NCBI RefSeq assembly: GCF_900109705.1
Contig: NZ_FOAI01000001.1
Span: 1 to 64,000, forward strand
Source: Roseivivax marinus
GTDB lineage: Bacteria; Pseudomonadota; Alphaproteobacteria; Rhodobacterales; Rhodobacteraceae
Direction of reading: 5' to 3'
Length of the DNA stretch: 64,000 bases
In this document: positions 1 through 8,374 of the stretch, in pieces
Numbering within the stretch: the first letter of the stretch is position 1
Layout of the letters: every line of letters starts with the position of its first letter
Translations under genes and position numbers: made by a program
The notes under the pieces: generated by a model
Seen by the model: the letters and a program-made list of their open reading frames with translations, nothing else
Databases searched by the model: none
What the model was told of the DNA's origin: nothing

Positions 1-227
1 GTGACGCCCTCGCCGCATTCCACCACGACGCCCGCGCCCTCGTGGCCCAGGATCGACGGGAACAGGCCCTCGGGGTCCGCGCCCGAGCGGGTGAACTCGT
101 CGGTGTGGCAGATGCCGGTGGCCTTGATCTCCACCAGGACCTCGCCCGCCTTCGGGCCCTCGAGGTTCACTTCCATGATCTCGAGCGGCTTGCCCGCCTC
201 CATCGCGACCGCTGCACGGGTTTTCAT
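1..227 (-). CDS. frmA: S-(hydroxymethyl)glutathione dehydrogenase (class III alcohol dehydrogenase), N-terminal part
   Basis: Only the first 75 or so residues lie in the window; the gene continues beyond the left edge. The enzyme oxidises the formaldehyde-glutathione adduct with NAD and is cytosolic. Cys40 in GICHTDEFT matches the catalytic zinc ligand of medium-chain alcohol dehydrogenases, and His62 in ILGHEGAG the second ligand. The N-terminal TRAAVA...GKPLEI stretch is typical of class III enzymes. The start is well supported by a full AAGGAGG ribosome binding site about 9 bases before the ATG at 227. Class III assignment rests on the N-terminus only. Confidence 0.88.
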   Translation of the reverse strand, partial: MKTRAAVAMEAGKPLEIMEVNLEGPKAGEVLVEIKATGICHTDEFTRSGADPEGLFPSILGHEGAGVVVECGEGV

Positions 228-322
228 CCGCTGTCCCTCCTTGGCTCATATGCGTTTCGCGCGGACGATGCGTCATGGTCGCCGGCGCCGCAACTAGTGA
301 AATCGTCGGTTTCCGGAGCAAT

Positions 323-988
323 TCAGAACTCGGTCCAGACACCGAGCTTCAGGCCCATGCTGTCGTCGCCCACGAGGCCCCAGATGCCGCCCAGTTCGGC
401 GGAGACCGGGCCGAGCAGGGGGATCACCACCGACGGCGCGACCCGCACGAACGCCGGGTCCCCCGCCTGCTGGCCGCTTTGAAGCTGCAGGATGAGCTTG
501 CGATCCCGCGGCAGGTTGAGGCCGAAGGTGATGTCGAGCTTCACGTCGAAGGCATTGCCGTCGAGCGGTTGCTCGACCAGCGCGTCGGCGGCGAGCCAGC
601 CACGCTCCCACCCCATTCCGAGGCTGAGGCCGGGGCGCACCACCTCCGCGCCGTCGATCACGCCGAGGCCGAGCTGCCCCGCCGCCTTGAACGGCGCATC
701 TGGCGCGGTGAGCGGCAGTTGCAGGAACCCCACCGACTTGATCGCGCCCGAGATCGCCCGGCCCAGGTCGAGCCCCGCAGTCAGCCGGTCGGTCAGCCCG
801 TATTCCAAGTAGAGCGCGTCGTAGCGTCCGGTGGGATCGGTGGACTGCCATGTCCGGATGTCCTGCGGCCATGACAGGTGCACCGCCGCCGAGGCGAAGC
901 CCGACCCTTTTTCCTGCGGCAAGGCGCTGGCGGCCGCCGTCGCGGGCAGGCCGAGCGCCGCGACGGCCGTGACGATCCCGAGCCACAT
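323..988 (-). CDS. Hypothetical secreted, outer-membrane-like protein
   Basis: 221 residues with a clear signal peptide (hydrophobic core at about residues 4-20, cleavage near ATAAASA). The mature part is rich in alternating polar/hydrophobic stretches and glycines (GLDLGRAI, LGLGVIDG, GLSLGMGW) and ends in Phe (GVWTEF), as beta-barrel proteins recognised by BAM often do. I do not recognise a family. The start is supported by GGGAG about 6 bases upstream. A perfect CtrA-type box lies 37 bases before the start, so this gene or the divergent ParA-type gene may be CtrA-controlled. Barrel topology is an inference from composition. Confidence 0.6.
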   Translation of the reverse strand: MWLGIVTAVAALGLPATAAASALPQEKGSGFASAAVHLSWPQDIRTWQSTDPTGRYDALYLEYGLTDRLTAGLDLGRAISGAIKSVGFLQLPLTAPDAPFKAAGQLGLGVIDGAEVVRPGLSLGMGWERGWLAADALVEQPLDGNAFDVKLDITFGLNLPRDRKLILQLQSGQQAGDPAFVRVAPSVVIPLLGPVSAELGGIWGLVGDDSMGLKLGVWTEF

Positions 989-1025
989 GCGCGTTCTCCC
1001 GGCACTCAGGGTGGCGACCGGGTGG

Positions 1026-1041
1026 TTAAAGCCGCGTTAAC
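1026..1041. promoter_or_regulatory. CtrA-type binding box TTAA-N7-TTAAC
   Basis: The sequence is TTAA, seven bases (AGCCGCG), then TTAAC, an exact match to the alphaproteobacterial CtrA consensus. It lies in the 155-base gap between two divergent genes, 38 bases from the minus-strand start at 988 and 103 bases from the plus-strand start at 1144. TTAA is rare in DNA this GC-rich, so a perfect double half-site in an intergenic gap is unlikely by chance. Which of the two genes it serves, and whether it activates or represses, cannot be told. Confidence 0.6.
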
Positions 1042-1143
1042 CCCGGTAAGCCCGGGATCGGCGCGGGTTTTTCCCTGCGCGCCGCTGGCCAGTCCCGCCG
1101 CGCCCGTGCAAGATGCCCCTAAGTCAGGTGCAGGGGGGCACGC

Positions 1144-1782
1144 ATGGGATCGGTCATCACCGTCGCGCAGCAGAAGGGCGGGTCGGGCAAGACCACGCTG
1201 GCGGCGAACCTCGCCGTGGGATTCCTGCGGCAGGGCCGCAGCGTCGCCATCGTCGACACCGACCCGCAGGGCAGTCTCGGACGCTGGTTCATGACCCGGA
1301 TCGAGGCCGCGCCGGACGCCGAACCGGACATGGAATTCGCCACCTCCTCGGCCTGGGGCATCACCTACGAGACCCGCAAGCTGGCGCGGACCCACGACGT
1401 GGTCATCGTCGACACCCCGCCCAAGGCCGACAGCGACCTGCGTCCGGCGCTGCGGATCGCCGACCTCGTGGTGGTGCCGGTGTCGATGAGCCACGTGGAC
1501 CTCTGGGCGACCGAGGGCGTCATCGACCTTGCCCGGCGCGAGGGGAAGGAGGCGCTGGTGGTGCTGAACCGGGCGCGGGCCAACACGCGGCTCGGCGCCG
1601 ACGTGGCCGAGCAGGCGCAGACGCTCATGGCGCGGATCGCCGCGACGCAGATCGCCAACCGGGTGATCTATGCCGAGGCACTGGGGCAGGGGCGTGGCGC
1701 GGCCGAGGGCGCGAGGACCCCGGCGCGCGACGAGGTGGACGCGCTGACCCGCGAGGTGGCGGACCTGCTCGAGACCGACTAG
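1144..1782 (+). CDS. ParA/MinD-type P-loop ATPase, orphan
   Basis: 212 residues. It has the deviant Walker A motif KGGSGKTT at about residues 11-18 with the signature lysine of the ParA/MinD class, the switch DTDPQGS near residue 38 and Walker B VVIVDTPP near residue 83. It is shorter than chromosomal ParA and there is no parB next to it, so it is more likely an orphan partitioning or positioning ATPase than the chromosome segregation protein. It starts at an ATG with CAGGGGGG upstream. The following genes on the same strand are a kinase-like hypothetical (37 bases on) and zapE, so a role in cell-cycle-linked positioning is possible but inferred. A CtrA box lies 103 bases upstream. Confidence 0.8.
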   Translation: MGSVITVAQQKGGSGKTTLAANLAVGFLRQGRSVAIVDTDPQGSLGRWFMTRIEAAPDAEPDMEFATSSAWGITYETRKLARTHDVVIVDTPPKADSDLRPALRIADLVVVPVSMSHVDLWATEGVIDLARREGKEALVVLNRARANTRLGADVAEQAQTLMARIAATQIANRVIYAEALGQGRGAAEGARTPARDEVDALTREVADLLETD

Positions 1783-1819
1783 ATCCCCCGTCACAGACAC
1801 TTCCGACGGAGCCCTTGCG

Positions 1820-2662
1820 ATGTCCGAGACCGAAGATCTCGCCGACCTGATCCGCGCCGATGGCGCCGCCCGCGGGCGGACGATCTCGCGCCTGGGCTAT
1901 TTCTGCGCGCCGTTCCGGCCCGAGAGCGGCCCGTATGCCGACCGCGTCATCAAGGTCTACCGGGCGCTGCCCGACCGCGCCGCGCTGGACCGGCTGGCCG
2001 CGGCGCATGACGACTACGTCGCGGCGCTGCACGACGCCGGCGTCCCGCTGCCCGAGACGCGGTTTCACCTCGTCGACATGGGCGAGACGACGGTGCCGGT
2101 GATCGTGCAGAAGGCGCTGCCCGACGAGTCGCTGATGCGCCCGCTGATGCAGGCGGCGACGCGCGACGAGACTCTGGAGATGATGCAGGCGGCCGGCGAG
2201 GTGATCGCGCGGTTCTGGCTCAACACCCGGCAGGCGCAGACCCGGCTGGGCTTCCATCCCTCGATCCGCAACTTCGCGATCATCGACGGCGGCGCGGTGT
2301 TCTTCGACACGTTCCCGCCGCTCATCCACTACAGCCGCGACGAGATGGGCAGGCTGCTGCTGCAATTCTCGGAAAAGCGGCTGATGCGGATCGTCGGGCC
2401 GGCGGTGATGAAGGGGGTCACGGCGATCCAGGACGAGTGGTATTCGCCGCCCGAAACGCTGGTGGGGCTTGTGGGATCGGCCTGCCGCCTGCGGCCCGAG
2501 CTGACGCGGGTCTACCTCGACTGGGGCCGGACCTTCGCGCGTGAGCACATGGAGCCATGGGCCGACGAGGCCGTGGCCGCGCTGGACGTGCCGCCGCGCC
2601 TGCCGGGCTACTGGACGAGCATGCGCCGGATGCTGGGGCTGCAGGGCGCGCCGAATGTCTGA
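1820..2662 (+). CDS. Hypothetical protein, possibly protein-kinase-like fold
   Basis: 280 residues with no signal peptide or membrane segment. I do not recognise it with certainty. A conserved-looking lysine in RVIKVYRAL near residue 48, a helix-rich middle, and an N...D pattern (SIRNFAIIDGGAVFFDTFPP, around residues 150-170) recall the nucleotide-binding core of small-molecule or protein kinases of the aminoglycoside-phosphotransferase type. The full catalytic HxD loop is not obvious. The last 8 bases overlap the start of zapE, implying translational coupling. It is placed between an orphan ParA-type ATPase and the divisome ATPase gene. The kinase idea is an inference. Confidence 0.6.
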   Translation: MSETEDLADLIRADGAARGRTISRLGYFCAPFRPESGPYADRVIKVYRALPDRAALDRLAAAHDDYVAALHDAGVPLPETRFHLVDMGETTVPVIVQKALPDESLMRPLMQAATRDETLEMMQAAGEVIARFWLNTRQAQTRLGFHPSIRNFAIIDGGAVFFDTFPPLIHYSRDEMGRLLLQFSEKRLMRIVGPAVMKGVTAIQDEWYSPPETLVGLVGSACRLRPELTRVYLDWGRTFAREHMEPWADEAVAALDVPPRLPGYWTSMRRMLGLQGAPNV

Positions 2663-3713
2663 GACGCTGACGGACCGCTATGACGCCGGCGTCGCCGCGG
2701 GCACGATCGACGACGACCCGGTGCAGCGCGAGGCGCTTCCCGCGTTCGAGCGCATCCGCGAGGAGCTGGCGAAACCTCAGAAGGGCGGGCTGTTCCGCAA
2801 GGCGCCTCCGCCGCCGAAGGGGCTCTATCTCTGGGGCGGGGTCGGGCGCGGCAAGTCGATGCTGATGGACCTGTTCGTCGACACGCTCGACGTTCCGGCC
2901 CGGCGGGTCCACTTCCACGCCTTCATGCAGGAGGTGCAGAAGGGCGTTCACGCCGAGCGGCAGAAGGGCACCGACGACCCGATCAAGCCGGTCGCCAAGC
3001 GCGTCTCGGACGAGGTGAAGGTGTTCGCCTTCGACGAGATGCAGATCACCGATATCGCCGACGCGATGATCGTCGGGCGCCTGTTCGAACGGCTGATCGG
3101 GGCGGGGTGCGTGGTGGTCACCACGTCGAACCGGCCGCCCGACGACCTCTACAAGGACGGGCTGAACCGGCACCTGTTCCTGCCGTTCATCGAGGTTCTG
3201 AAAGAGAACCTCGAGGTGAAGGAACTCGCAGCCGAGCGGGATTACCGGCAGGACCGGTTGCAGGGCACCGACACCTATTTCTCGCCCAACGACGCCGAAG
3301 CGCGCGCCGCCATCGAGGCCGTGTGGGAGCGTCTTTCGGGCGGGCGCGAGGAGCCGCTGACCCTGACCGTACAGGGCCGCACGCTGGAACTGGCGCGGTT
3401 CTCGAACGGTGTGGCGCGGGCGCGGTTCTACGATCTCTGCGGCAAGATGCTGGGCCCGGCGGACTACCTCAAGCTGGCCGAGACGGTCCGGGTGCTGATC
3501 CTCGAGGACGTGCCGCGCCTGGGGCGGGGCAACTTCAACGAGGCCAAGCGCTTCGTGACGCTGATCGACGCGCTCTACGAGGCGAGGACCAGGCTGATCG
3601 TGTCGGCGGCGGCGACTCCCGATTACCTCTACGTGGAGGGGCCGGGCGCGTTCGAGTTCGAGCGGACGGCAAGCCGTCTGATGGAGATGCAGGCCGAGGG
3701 CTGGGGGGCCTGA
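2655..3713 (+). CDS. zapE: Cell division protein ZapE (AFG1-like ATPase)
   Basis: 352 residues, the usual length for bacterial ZapE/AFG1-like ATPases. ZapE is a cytosolic ATPase that associates with the Z-ring and affects FtsZ polymers under stress; the yeast homologue Afg1 acts in mitochondrial protein quality control. Walker A GGVGRGKS is at about residues 60-67, Walker B VFAFDEMQ at about 124-131, then the TSNRPPDDLY sensor motif and the C-terminal RLGRGNFNEAKRFVTLIDALYE block typical of the family. The ATG at 2655 was chosen because the protein from there aligns with the family N-terminus and overlaps the upstream stop by 8 bases. Confidence 0.92.
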   Translation: MSETLTDRYDAGVAAGTIDDDPVQREALPAFERIREELAKPQKGGLFRKAPPPPKGLYLWGGVGRGKSMLMDLFVDTLDVPARRVHFHAFMQEVQKGVHAERQKGTDDPIKPVAKRVSDEVKVFAFDEMQITDIADAMIVGRLFERLIGAGCVVVTTSNRPPDDLYKDGLNRHLFLPFIEVLKENLEVKELAAERDYRQDRLQGTDTYFSPNDAEARAAIEAVWERLSGGREEPLTLTVQGRTLELARFSNGVARARFYDLCGKMLGPADYLKLAETVRVLILEDVPRLGRGNFNEAKRFVTLIDALYEARTRLIVSAAATPDYLYVEGPGAFEFERTASRLMEMQAEGWGA

Positions 3714-3734
3714 GCCGGGCCGGGAGCGGGACGG

Positions 3735-3757
3735 AAAAAGGGGTCCCGAAGGACCCC
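3735..3757 (-). terminator. Intrinsic terminator
   Basis: Read on the minus strand, a perfect 7-bp stem GGGGTCC/GGACCCC with a stable TTCG tetraloop is followed directly by five T residues. It ends the candidate small RNA and would also stop read-through from folC. On the plus strand the stem is not followed by a T run, so it is not a terminator for zapE. Confidence 0.85.
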
Positions 3758-3949
3758 GCCAGGTGCTGCCCGTCTTTCCGTGGTCTTCCGCCTGCATTGC
3801 ACGGTGCCGACCTGTCCCAGTTGGTCGCCGTTCCTGAATTCGCGAGGACGACACAGCTGGCCCGGTCCCGCAAAACGGGTCGTTCGCTGCGCTGCTTGTC
3901 TTGGTCGTCCCCCGCCGAGGGACATCGCTTGGGACAATGTCTCGGCCTT
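3735..3949 (-). ncRNA. Candidate small RNA, about 215 nt, unassigned
   Basis: The 369-base gap between zapE and folC carries no convincing reading frame but has all parts of an independent minus-strand RNA gene. There is a sigma70-like promoter (3956-3984), a compact 5' hairpin at 3914-3946 whose arms pair GCCGAG/CTCGGC and ACAT/ATGT, a longer-range GGACGAC/GTCGTCC pairing, a small CCCG-TTTTG-CGGG hairpin, and a textbook intrinsic terminator at 3735-3757. I looked for hallmarks of tmRNA, RNase P RNA, SRP RNA and 6S RNA and found none. It could alternatively be a long 3' untranslated tail of folC, but the internal promoter argues for its own transcript. Confidence 0.5.
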
Positions 3950-3955
3950 AACCTA

Positions 3956-3984
3956 AATGTGCCACGCGGATCCGAATCGGTCAA
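3956..3984 (-). promoter_or_regulatory. Sigma70-like promoter for the candidate small RNA
   Basis: On the minus strand a -35 element TTGACC (3979-3984) and a -10 element CACATT (3956-3961, keeping the key A2, A4 and T6) are separated by 17 bases. The predicted start is near 3947-3949, just before the first hairpin of the candidate RNA. Confidence 0.45.
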
Positions 3985-4082
3985 CATCTAGTGATGATTC
4001 GGAACCTTTTTACGTATGGGCTGACGAGTCGCCGAGATATGGGCCTGTTTTTCAGGCGACCTCAACCTTTGGGCGAATCGCC

Positions 4083-5357
4083 TCAGGCGTGATCGCGCAG
4101 GATTGCCCCGGCGAGGTAGAGCGAGCCGCACAGCAGGATGCGCGCGCCAGGGGCAGTGGCGTGGATCGCCTCGACCGCTTGCAGGACGTCATCCGACTCG
4201 GAGGCCGGGAGCCCTGCCGCCTGTGCCGCGCGCGCGGTATCTCCGGGGGGCAGTGTCGCGGCCTCTCCGGGCACCGGCACGGCGGTCAGCGCCTCGGCGA
4301 TCCCCGCGAAGGGGGCGAGGAAGCCCGACACGTCCTTGGTGTTGAGCATCCCGCAGACGAGGTAGGTCGGCCGCGCGGGCAGCGTGGCGAGATGCGCGGC
4401 GATCGCGCGACCGGCGGCCGGGTTGTGCCCGCCGTCGAGCCAGATCTCCGCCCCCGGTGCGGCGTCGATCACCGGGCCCGCGCGCAGGCGCTGCATCCGG
4501 GCCGGCCACTCGGCGCGGGCCAGCGCGGCGGCGCAGGCGTCCTCGCCGGTCTCGAAGTGGCGCAGTGCGGCCAGCGCCATGCCGGCGTTGCCGAACTGAT
4601 GGCGGCCCGGCAGGCGCGGCGGGTCGAGGTCGAGCAGCCCGCGTTCGTCCTGGTAGACGAGGCGACCGTGTTCCTCGGTGACGTGCCAGTGCTGACCGTG
4701 GACGAGGAGGGGCGCGCCGAGGCGTTCGGCGCGGGCCTCGATCACCTCGAGCGCCGCGTCCTCCTGCGGGCCGACCACGCAGGGCACGCCGCGCTTGAGG
4801 ATGCCGGCCTTCTCGCCGGCGATCTCCTCGATGGTCTCGCCCAGGTACTGCTGGTGATCCAGCGCGATTGGCGTGATGACGGTCATGGCGGGACGGTCGA
4901 TGACGTTCGTCGCATCCAACCGTCCGCCAAGTCCGACCTCGAGCAGGGTCCAGTCGGCGGGCGTGCGGGCGAAGGCCAGCAGAGCGGCGCAGGTGGTGAT
5001 CTCGAAATAGGTGATCGGCTCGGAGCCGTTGCGCGCGTAGGCCTCGTCGAGGATCGCCGACAGCGCCTCTTCCTCGATCAGTTCGCCCGCCAGCCGGATA
5101 CGTTCGTGGAACCGCGCGAGGTGGGGCGAGGTGTAGGCGTGAACGCGATCGCCGCGCGCCTCGAGGCCCGCCCGGATCATCGCGAGGGTCGAGCCCTTGC
5201 CGTTGGTGCCGGCCACGTGGATCACCGGCGGGAGCGCACGCTCGGGGTGGTCGAGCTCGGCCAGCAGCCGCTCCACCCGGTCGAGCGTCAGGTCGATGAT
5301 CTTGGGGTGCAGCGCCAGCATCCGGTTGAGGATGTGGTCCGAATGGAACGCGGTCAT
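4083..5357 (-). CDS. folC: Bifunctional folylpolyglutamate/dihydrofolate synthase
   Basis: 424 residues, normal for FolC. It joins dihydropteroate to glutamate and adds further glutamates to folates in the cytosol. The ATP-binding loop [11 protein letters not shown] (about residues 46-56) is diagnostic. The MurD-like core follows with [13 protein letters not shown], the lysine-containing [10 protein letters not shown] region and the C-terminal LDGGHNPAA motif of the glutamate-ligase domain. The start overlaps the accD stop by 4 bases (ATGA), so the two are translationally coupled. The accD-folC pair is common in alphaproteobacteria. Confidence 0.95.
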   Translation of the reverse strand: MTAFHSDHILNRMLALHPKIIDLTLDRVERLLAELDHPERALPPVIHVAGTNGKGSTLAMIRAGLEARGDRVHAYTSPHLARFHERIRLAGELIEEEALSAILDEAYARNGSEPITYFEITTCAALLAFARTPADWTLLEVGLGGRLDATNVIDRPAMTVITPIALDHQQYLGETIEEIAGEKAGILKRGVPCVVGPQEDAALEVIEARAERLGAPLLVHGQHWHVTEEHGRLVYQDERGLLDLDPPRLPGRHQFGNAGMALAALRHFETGEDACAAALARAEWPARMQRLRAGPVIDAAPGAEIWLDGGHNPAAGRAIAAHLATLPARPTYLVCGMLNTKDVSGFLAPFAGIAEALTAVPVPGEAATLPPGDTARAAQAAGLPASESDDVLQAVEAIHATAPGARILLCGSLYLAGAILRDHA

Positions 5358-6412
5358 CCCGACTTGGCGGCCGAGCCGGACTTGTTACCCCTGGCCGACT
5401 TGGCAGAGGCTTTCGCATCGGTCTTGCCGTTGCCCTTGGCGGTCGCCTTTCCGGCGGTCGCGGCCTGCGAGGCCTGGGCCGCGTCGTCGGACGCCTCGTC
5501 TTCGGCGTCGAGATCAGCATCCGAGATGCTTTCGGGCGGCGGAAGCTCGCCCCAGACCGCAGGCGGCATGTCCATCATCAGGCGCAGGAGGACGATCAGC
5601 TCGTCGCGCATCTGGCGGCGGTCGGTCACACGGTCGAGCATCCCGTGCTCGAGCAGGTATTCCGCGCGCTGGAAGCCCTCGGGCAGCTTTTCGCGGATGG
5701 TCTGTTCGATCACGCGCGGTCCTGCGAAGCAGATCAGCGAACCAGGCTCGGCGATCTGGACGTCGCCCAGCATGGCGTAGGAGGCGGTGACGCCGCCGGT
5801 CGTCGGGTGGGTCAGCACGACGATATAGGGCAGGCCGGCCTCGCGCAGCATCTGCACCGCGACGGTGGTGCGCGGCATCTGCATGAGCGACAGGATTCCC
5901 TCCTGCATCCGCGCACCGCCGGCGGCGGAGAACAGCACCAGCGGACGGCGTTCCTTCACCGCGACCTCGGCCGCGGCGATGATCGCGTTGCCCACGTACA
6001 TGCCCATGGAGCCACCCATGAAGGTGAAGTCCTGCGCGGCGGCGACGATGGGCAGGCGGCCGATCTCGCCGCGGGCGACGAGCATCGCCTCTTTCTCGCC
6101 GGTGGACTTTTGCGCGGCCTTCATCCGGTCGGGATAGCGCTTCTGGTCGCGGAACTGCAGCGGGTCGGTGACCGGCTCGGGCACCGGCACGTCGGTAAAG
6201 AGGCCGCCGTCGAACAGCGCCTTGAAGCGCTTGCGCGGCACGATCCCCATGTGATGCCCGCAGTTGGAGCAGACATGCAGGTTGTCGGCCAGATCGCGGT
6301 GGAACAGCATGGTCCCGCACGCGTCGCACTTGGTCCAGAGGTTCTCGTGGACTTCGCGCCGGGAGAAGATCGAGTTGATCCGGGGGCGGACGTAGTTCGA
6401 GATCCAGTTCAT
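5354..6412 (-). CDS. accD: Acetyl-CoA carboxylase carboxyltransferase subunit beta
   Basis: 352 residues. AccD with AccA transfers the carboxyl group from biotin to acetyl-CoA, the first step of fatty-acid synthesis. The N-terminal four-cysteine zinc ribbon is visible (CDACG at about residues 28-32 and CSNCG at about 48-52), followed by the crotonase-fold carboxyltransferase domain with GGARMQEG and the [11 protein letters not shown] motif. It is about 50 residues longer than E. coli AccD (304) owing to a low-complexity tail rich in Ala, Lys, Gly and Asp. That tail looks disordered and is probably lineage-specific. AAGGG precedes the ATG at 6412. It is co-transcribed with folC. Confidence 0.95.
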   Translation of the reverse strand: MNWISNYVRPRINSIFSRREVHENLWTKCDACGTMLFHRDLADNLHVCSNCGHHMGIVPRKRFKALFDGGLFTDVPVPEPVTDPLQFRDQKRYPDRMKAAQKSTGEKEAMLVARGEIGRLPIVAAAQDFTFMGGSMGMYVGNAIIAAAEVAVKERRPLVLFSAAGGARMQEGILSLMQMPRTTVAVQMLREAGLPYIVVLTHPTTGGVTASYAMLGDVQIAEPGSLICFAGPRVIEQTIREKLPEGFQRAEYLLEHGMLDRVTDRRQMRDELIVLLRLMMDMPPAVWGELPPPESISDADLDAEDEASDDAAQASQAATAGKATAKGNGKTDAKASAKSARGNKSGSAAKSG

Positions 6413-6478
6413 CGCTGACCCTTGCGCGCACGTTTCGCGCGGGATCTAGGCCGGGGCGGCGGGAATTGCAATCGGCGC

Positions 6479-7423
6479 TCAGGCCGCGCGCGACGAGGCC
6501 TGCCGCAACACGTCGATATAGCCGGGTGCCGTGGTCATCCGGTCGCCGTGGCCCTTGTCCAGCATCATGCGGTGCAGTTTCGGCAGGTTGTGGGCGGGCA
6601 CGTGCATCACGAGGTGATGCTCGAGGTGGTAGTTGACCCAGTAGGGCGCGACCAGCAGACGCTCGATCCAGTTGGCGTGCGTGGTGCGGGTGTTGCGCAG
6701 CGGGTCGGGCGAGGTCTCGACCGCGCCGTGTTCGGCGATGTTGCGGACGCGCAGGACCACTTGGAACCATGTCAGGAGGGGCAGCGCCCAGAAGGCGAGC
6801 CACGCCCAGGCGTGGCCGGTGATCGCCCAGAACACGCCGAACAGAATGATGTTGGCGAGGATCGCGCGCCCGATCACCGGGCCCGAGAACGCCTGCGCGA
6901 GATCCTGGCTCGACGGCGTGCCCTCGACCTCGTGGGCCATCTTGAAGGCGAACATGATCTGCTGCGCGCGCTGCTTGAGCCCGGTCTGCCCGGTGATGTC
7001 GCGGATCAGCTTGCGCCGCAGCGAGGCCCGCGTGGTCGGGAACGGTTTCGACAGCCGCAGGTCGGGGTCGCGCTCGGTCTGGGTATAGCGGTGGTGGGTC
7101 AGGTGGTAGCGGCGGTATTCCGGCAGATCGGCGATGATCGGGCGGCCGCAGAGCCATTCGCCCGCCCACTCGTTCAGCCTGCGCGACTTGAACAGCGCGT
7201 TGTGCGCGGCCTCGTGCATGAGGATCGCGAGGCCCAGCTGACGCGAGCCGATCACGATGACCGCCAGCGCGAAGGTCAGCACGTTCGGCCAGATGGCGAA
7301 CAGCGCCACGGATCCGAGGATCAGGCCCCAGCAATGCGCCACCAGCCAGACGCCCCAGAGGTCCGAGCGGGCGGACAGGGTGCGGATCTCGTCCGAGGTG
7401 AAATAGGCCTTTCCGGGTGTCAT
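6479..7423 (-). CDS. Membrane fatty-acid desaturase
   Basis: 314 residues, integral membrane. Three histidine boxes of the di-iron desaturase family are present: HEAAH near residue 70, HLTHHRYTQ near 108 and HLEHH near 268. Hydrophobic hairpins lie before the first box (about residues 25-65) and between the second and third (about 190-225). It would introduce a double bond into a lipid or fatty acyl chain; the regiochemistry cannot be read from sequence. A strong GAGGAGG site precedes the start at 7423. It lies upstream of accD on the same strand, 66 bases away, so joint expression with fatty-acid synthesis is plausible. Carotenoid desaturases/hydroxylases share the boxes, so the substrate is open. 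Confidence 0.85.
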   Translation of the reverse strand: MTPGKAYFTSDEIRTLSARSDLWGVWLVAHCWGLILGSVALFAIWPNVLTFALAVIVIGSRQLGLAILMHEAAHNALFKSRRLNEWAGEWLCGRPIIADLPEYRRYHLTHHRYTQTERDPDLRLSKPFPTTRASLRRKLIRDITGQTGLKQRAQQIMFAFKMAHEVEGTPSSQDLAQAFSGPVIGRAILANIILFGVFWAITGHAWAWLAFWALPLLTWFQVVLRVRNIAEHGAVETSPDPLRNTRTTHANWIERLLVAPYWVNYHLEHHLVMHVPAHNLPKLHRMMLDKGHGDRMTTAPGYIDVLRQASSRAA

Positions 7424-7592
7424 GGCGCGTCCTCCTCACGCGCGAAAAGTGTGCCGGGGGCCGGGGCGGGCTGTCAATTCACGCTTGGGCGCGACGCGAC
7501 GGCACACCGCCTTTGCCTCGCCGCCCGCGCGCATTAGACCGTGCCCCTGACGCATTCGACCGACCCGCCAGACCGACGAGGACCAAGGCCCC

Positions 7593-8360
7593 ATGCTGAT
7601 CGTGATCTCCCCCGCCAAGCGCCTCGACTGGAGCGCGCGCGACGTCGCCACCACCCGCCCCGACTTCGAAGACGACGCCCTGCGGCTGGCCAAGTCGGCG
7701 CGCAACCTGACGCTGGCCGAGTTGAAATCGCTGATGGACCTGTCCGACGACCTTGCCAAGCTGAACCGGGACCGGTTCCGGGCCTTCGCGGACGATCCCG
7801 CCGAGGCCGACACGCGGCCCGCCGCCTTCGCCTTTGCCGGCGACACCTACCAGGGACTGGAGGCGCCGTCGCTCGACCCCGACGAGCTGTCCTGGGCCGA
7901 CGACAGGCTGCGGATCCTGTCGGGGCTCTACGGCGTGCTGCGCCCGCGCGACGCGATCCAGGCCTACCGGCTCGAGATGGGTTCGAAGCTGAAGACCCGG
8001 CGGGGCAAGTCGCTGTATGATTACTGGGGCGACGAGATCGCTGAGGCGCTGAACGCGCAAGCCGAGGCGGTCGGGACCGATATCCTCGTGAACTGCGCGA
8101 GCCAGGAATATTTCGGCGCGGTGCCCTCGAAGGCGCTGAAGCTGCGGGTCGTCACGCCGGTCTTCATGGAGGACAAGCCGGGCGGTCCGAAGGTCGTGAG
8201 CTTCTACGCCAAGCGGGCGCGCGGCGCGATGGCGCGCTTCGTGGTGCAGCACCGGCTGACGGACCCGGACTCGCTTCGGGATTTCGACGCGGGTGGATAC
8301 GCCTACCGCGAGGACCTGTCGGAGTCCGACAAGCCGGTCTTCGTGCGCGCGGCCGAGTAG
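7593..8360 (+). CDS. yaaA: YaaA family protein (peroxide stress resistance)
   Basis: 255 residues, normal length for the YaaA (DUF328) family. The N-terminal MLIVISPAKRLDW and central LSGLYGVLRPRDAIQAYRLEMG blocks are highly characteristic. In E. coli YaaA lowers free intracellular iron during hydrogen peroxide stress and is under OxyR control; the fold contains a helix-hairpin-helix DNA-binding element. No OxyR site was recognised here. Only a weak ribosome binding site (AAGGCCCC) precedes the ATG. The gene is divergent from the desaturase and convergent with the hybrid kinase. Confidence 0.9.
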   Translation: MLIVISPAKRLDWSARDVATTRPDFEDDALRLAKSARNLTLAELKSLMDLSDDLAKLNRDRFRAFADDPAEADTRPAAFAFAGDTYQGLEAPSLDPDELSWADDRLRILSGLYGVLRPRDAIQAYRLEMGSKLKTRRGKSLYDYWGDEIAEALNAQAEAVGTDILVNCASQEYFGAVPSKALKLRVVTPVFMEDKPGGPKVVSFYAKRARGAMARFVVQHRLTDPDSLRDFDAGGYAYREDLSESDKPVFVRAAE

Positions 8361-8374
8361 GGCGGTCCGGCCCC

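Noticed and set aside
4043-4057. GCCTG-TTTTT-CAGGC hairpin after the folC stop as a terminator
   Set aside because: On the minus strand the stem is followed by CCATATC with no T run, and the stem is only 5 bp; a far better terminator lies at 3735-3757.
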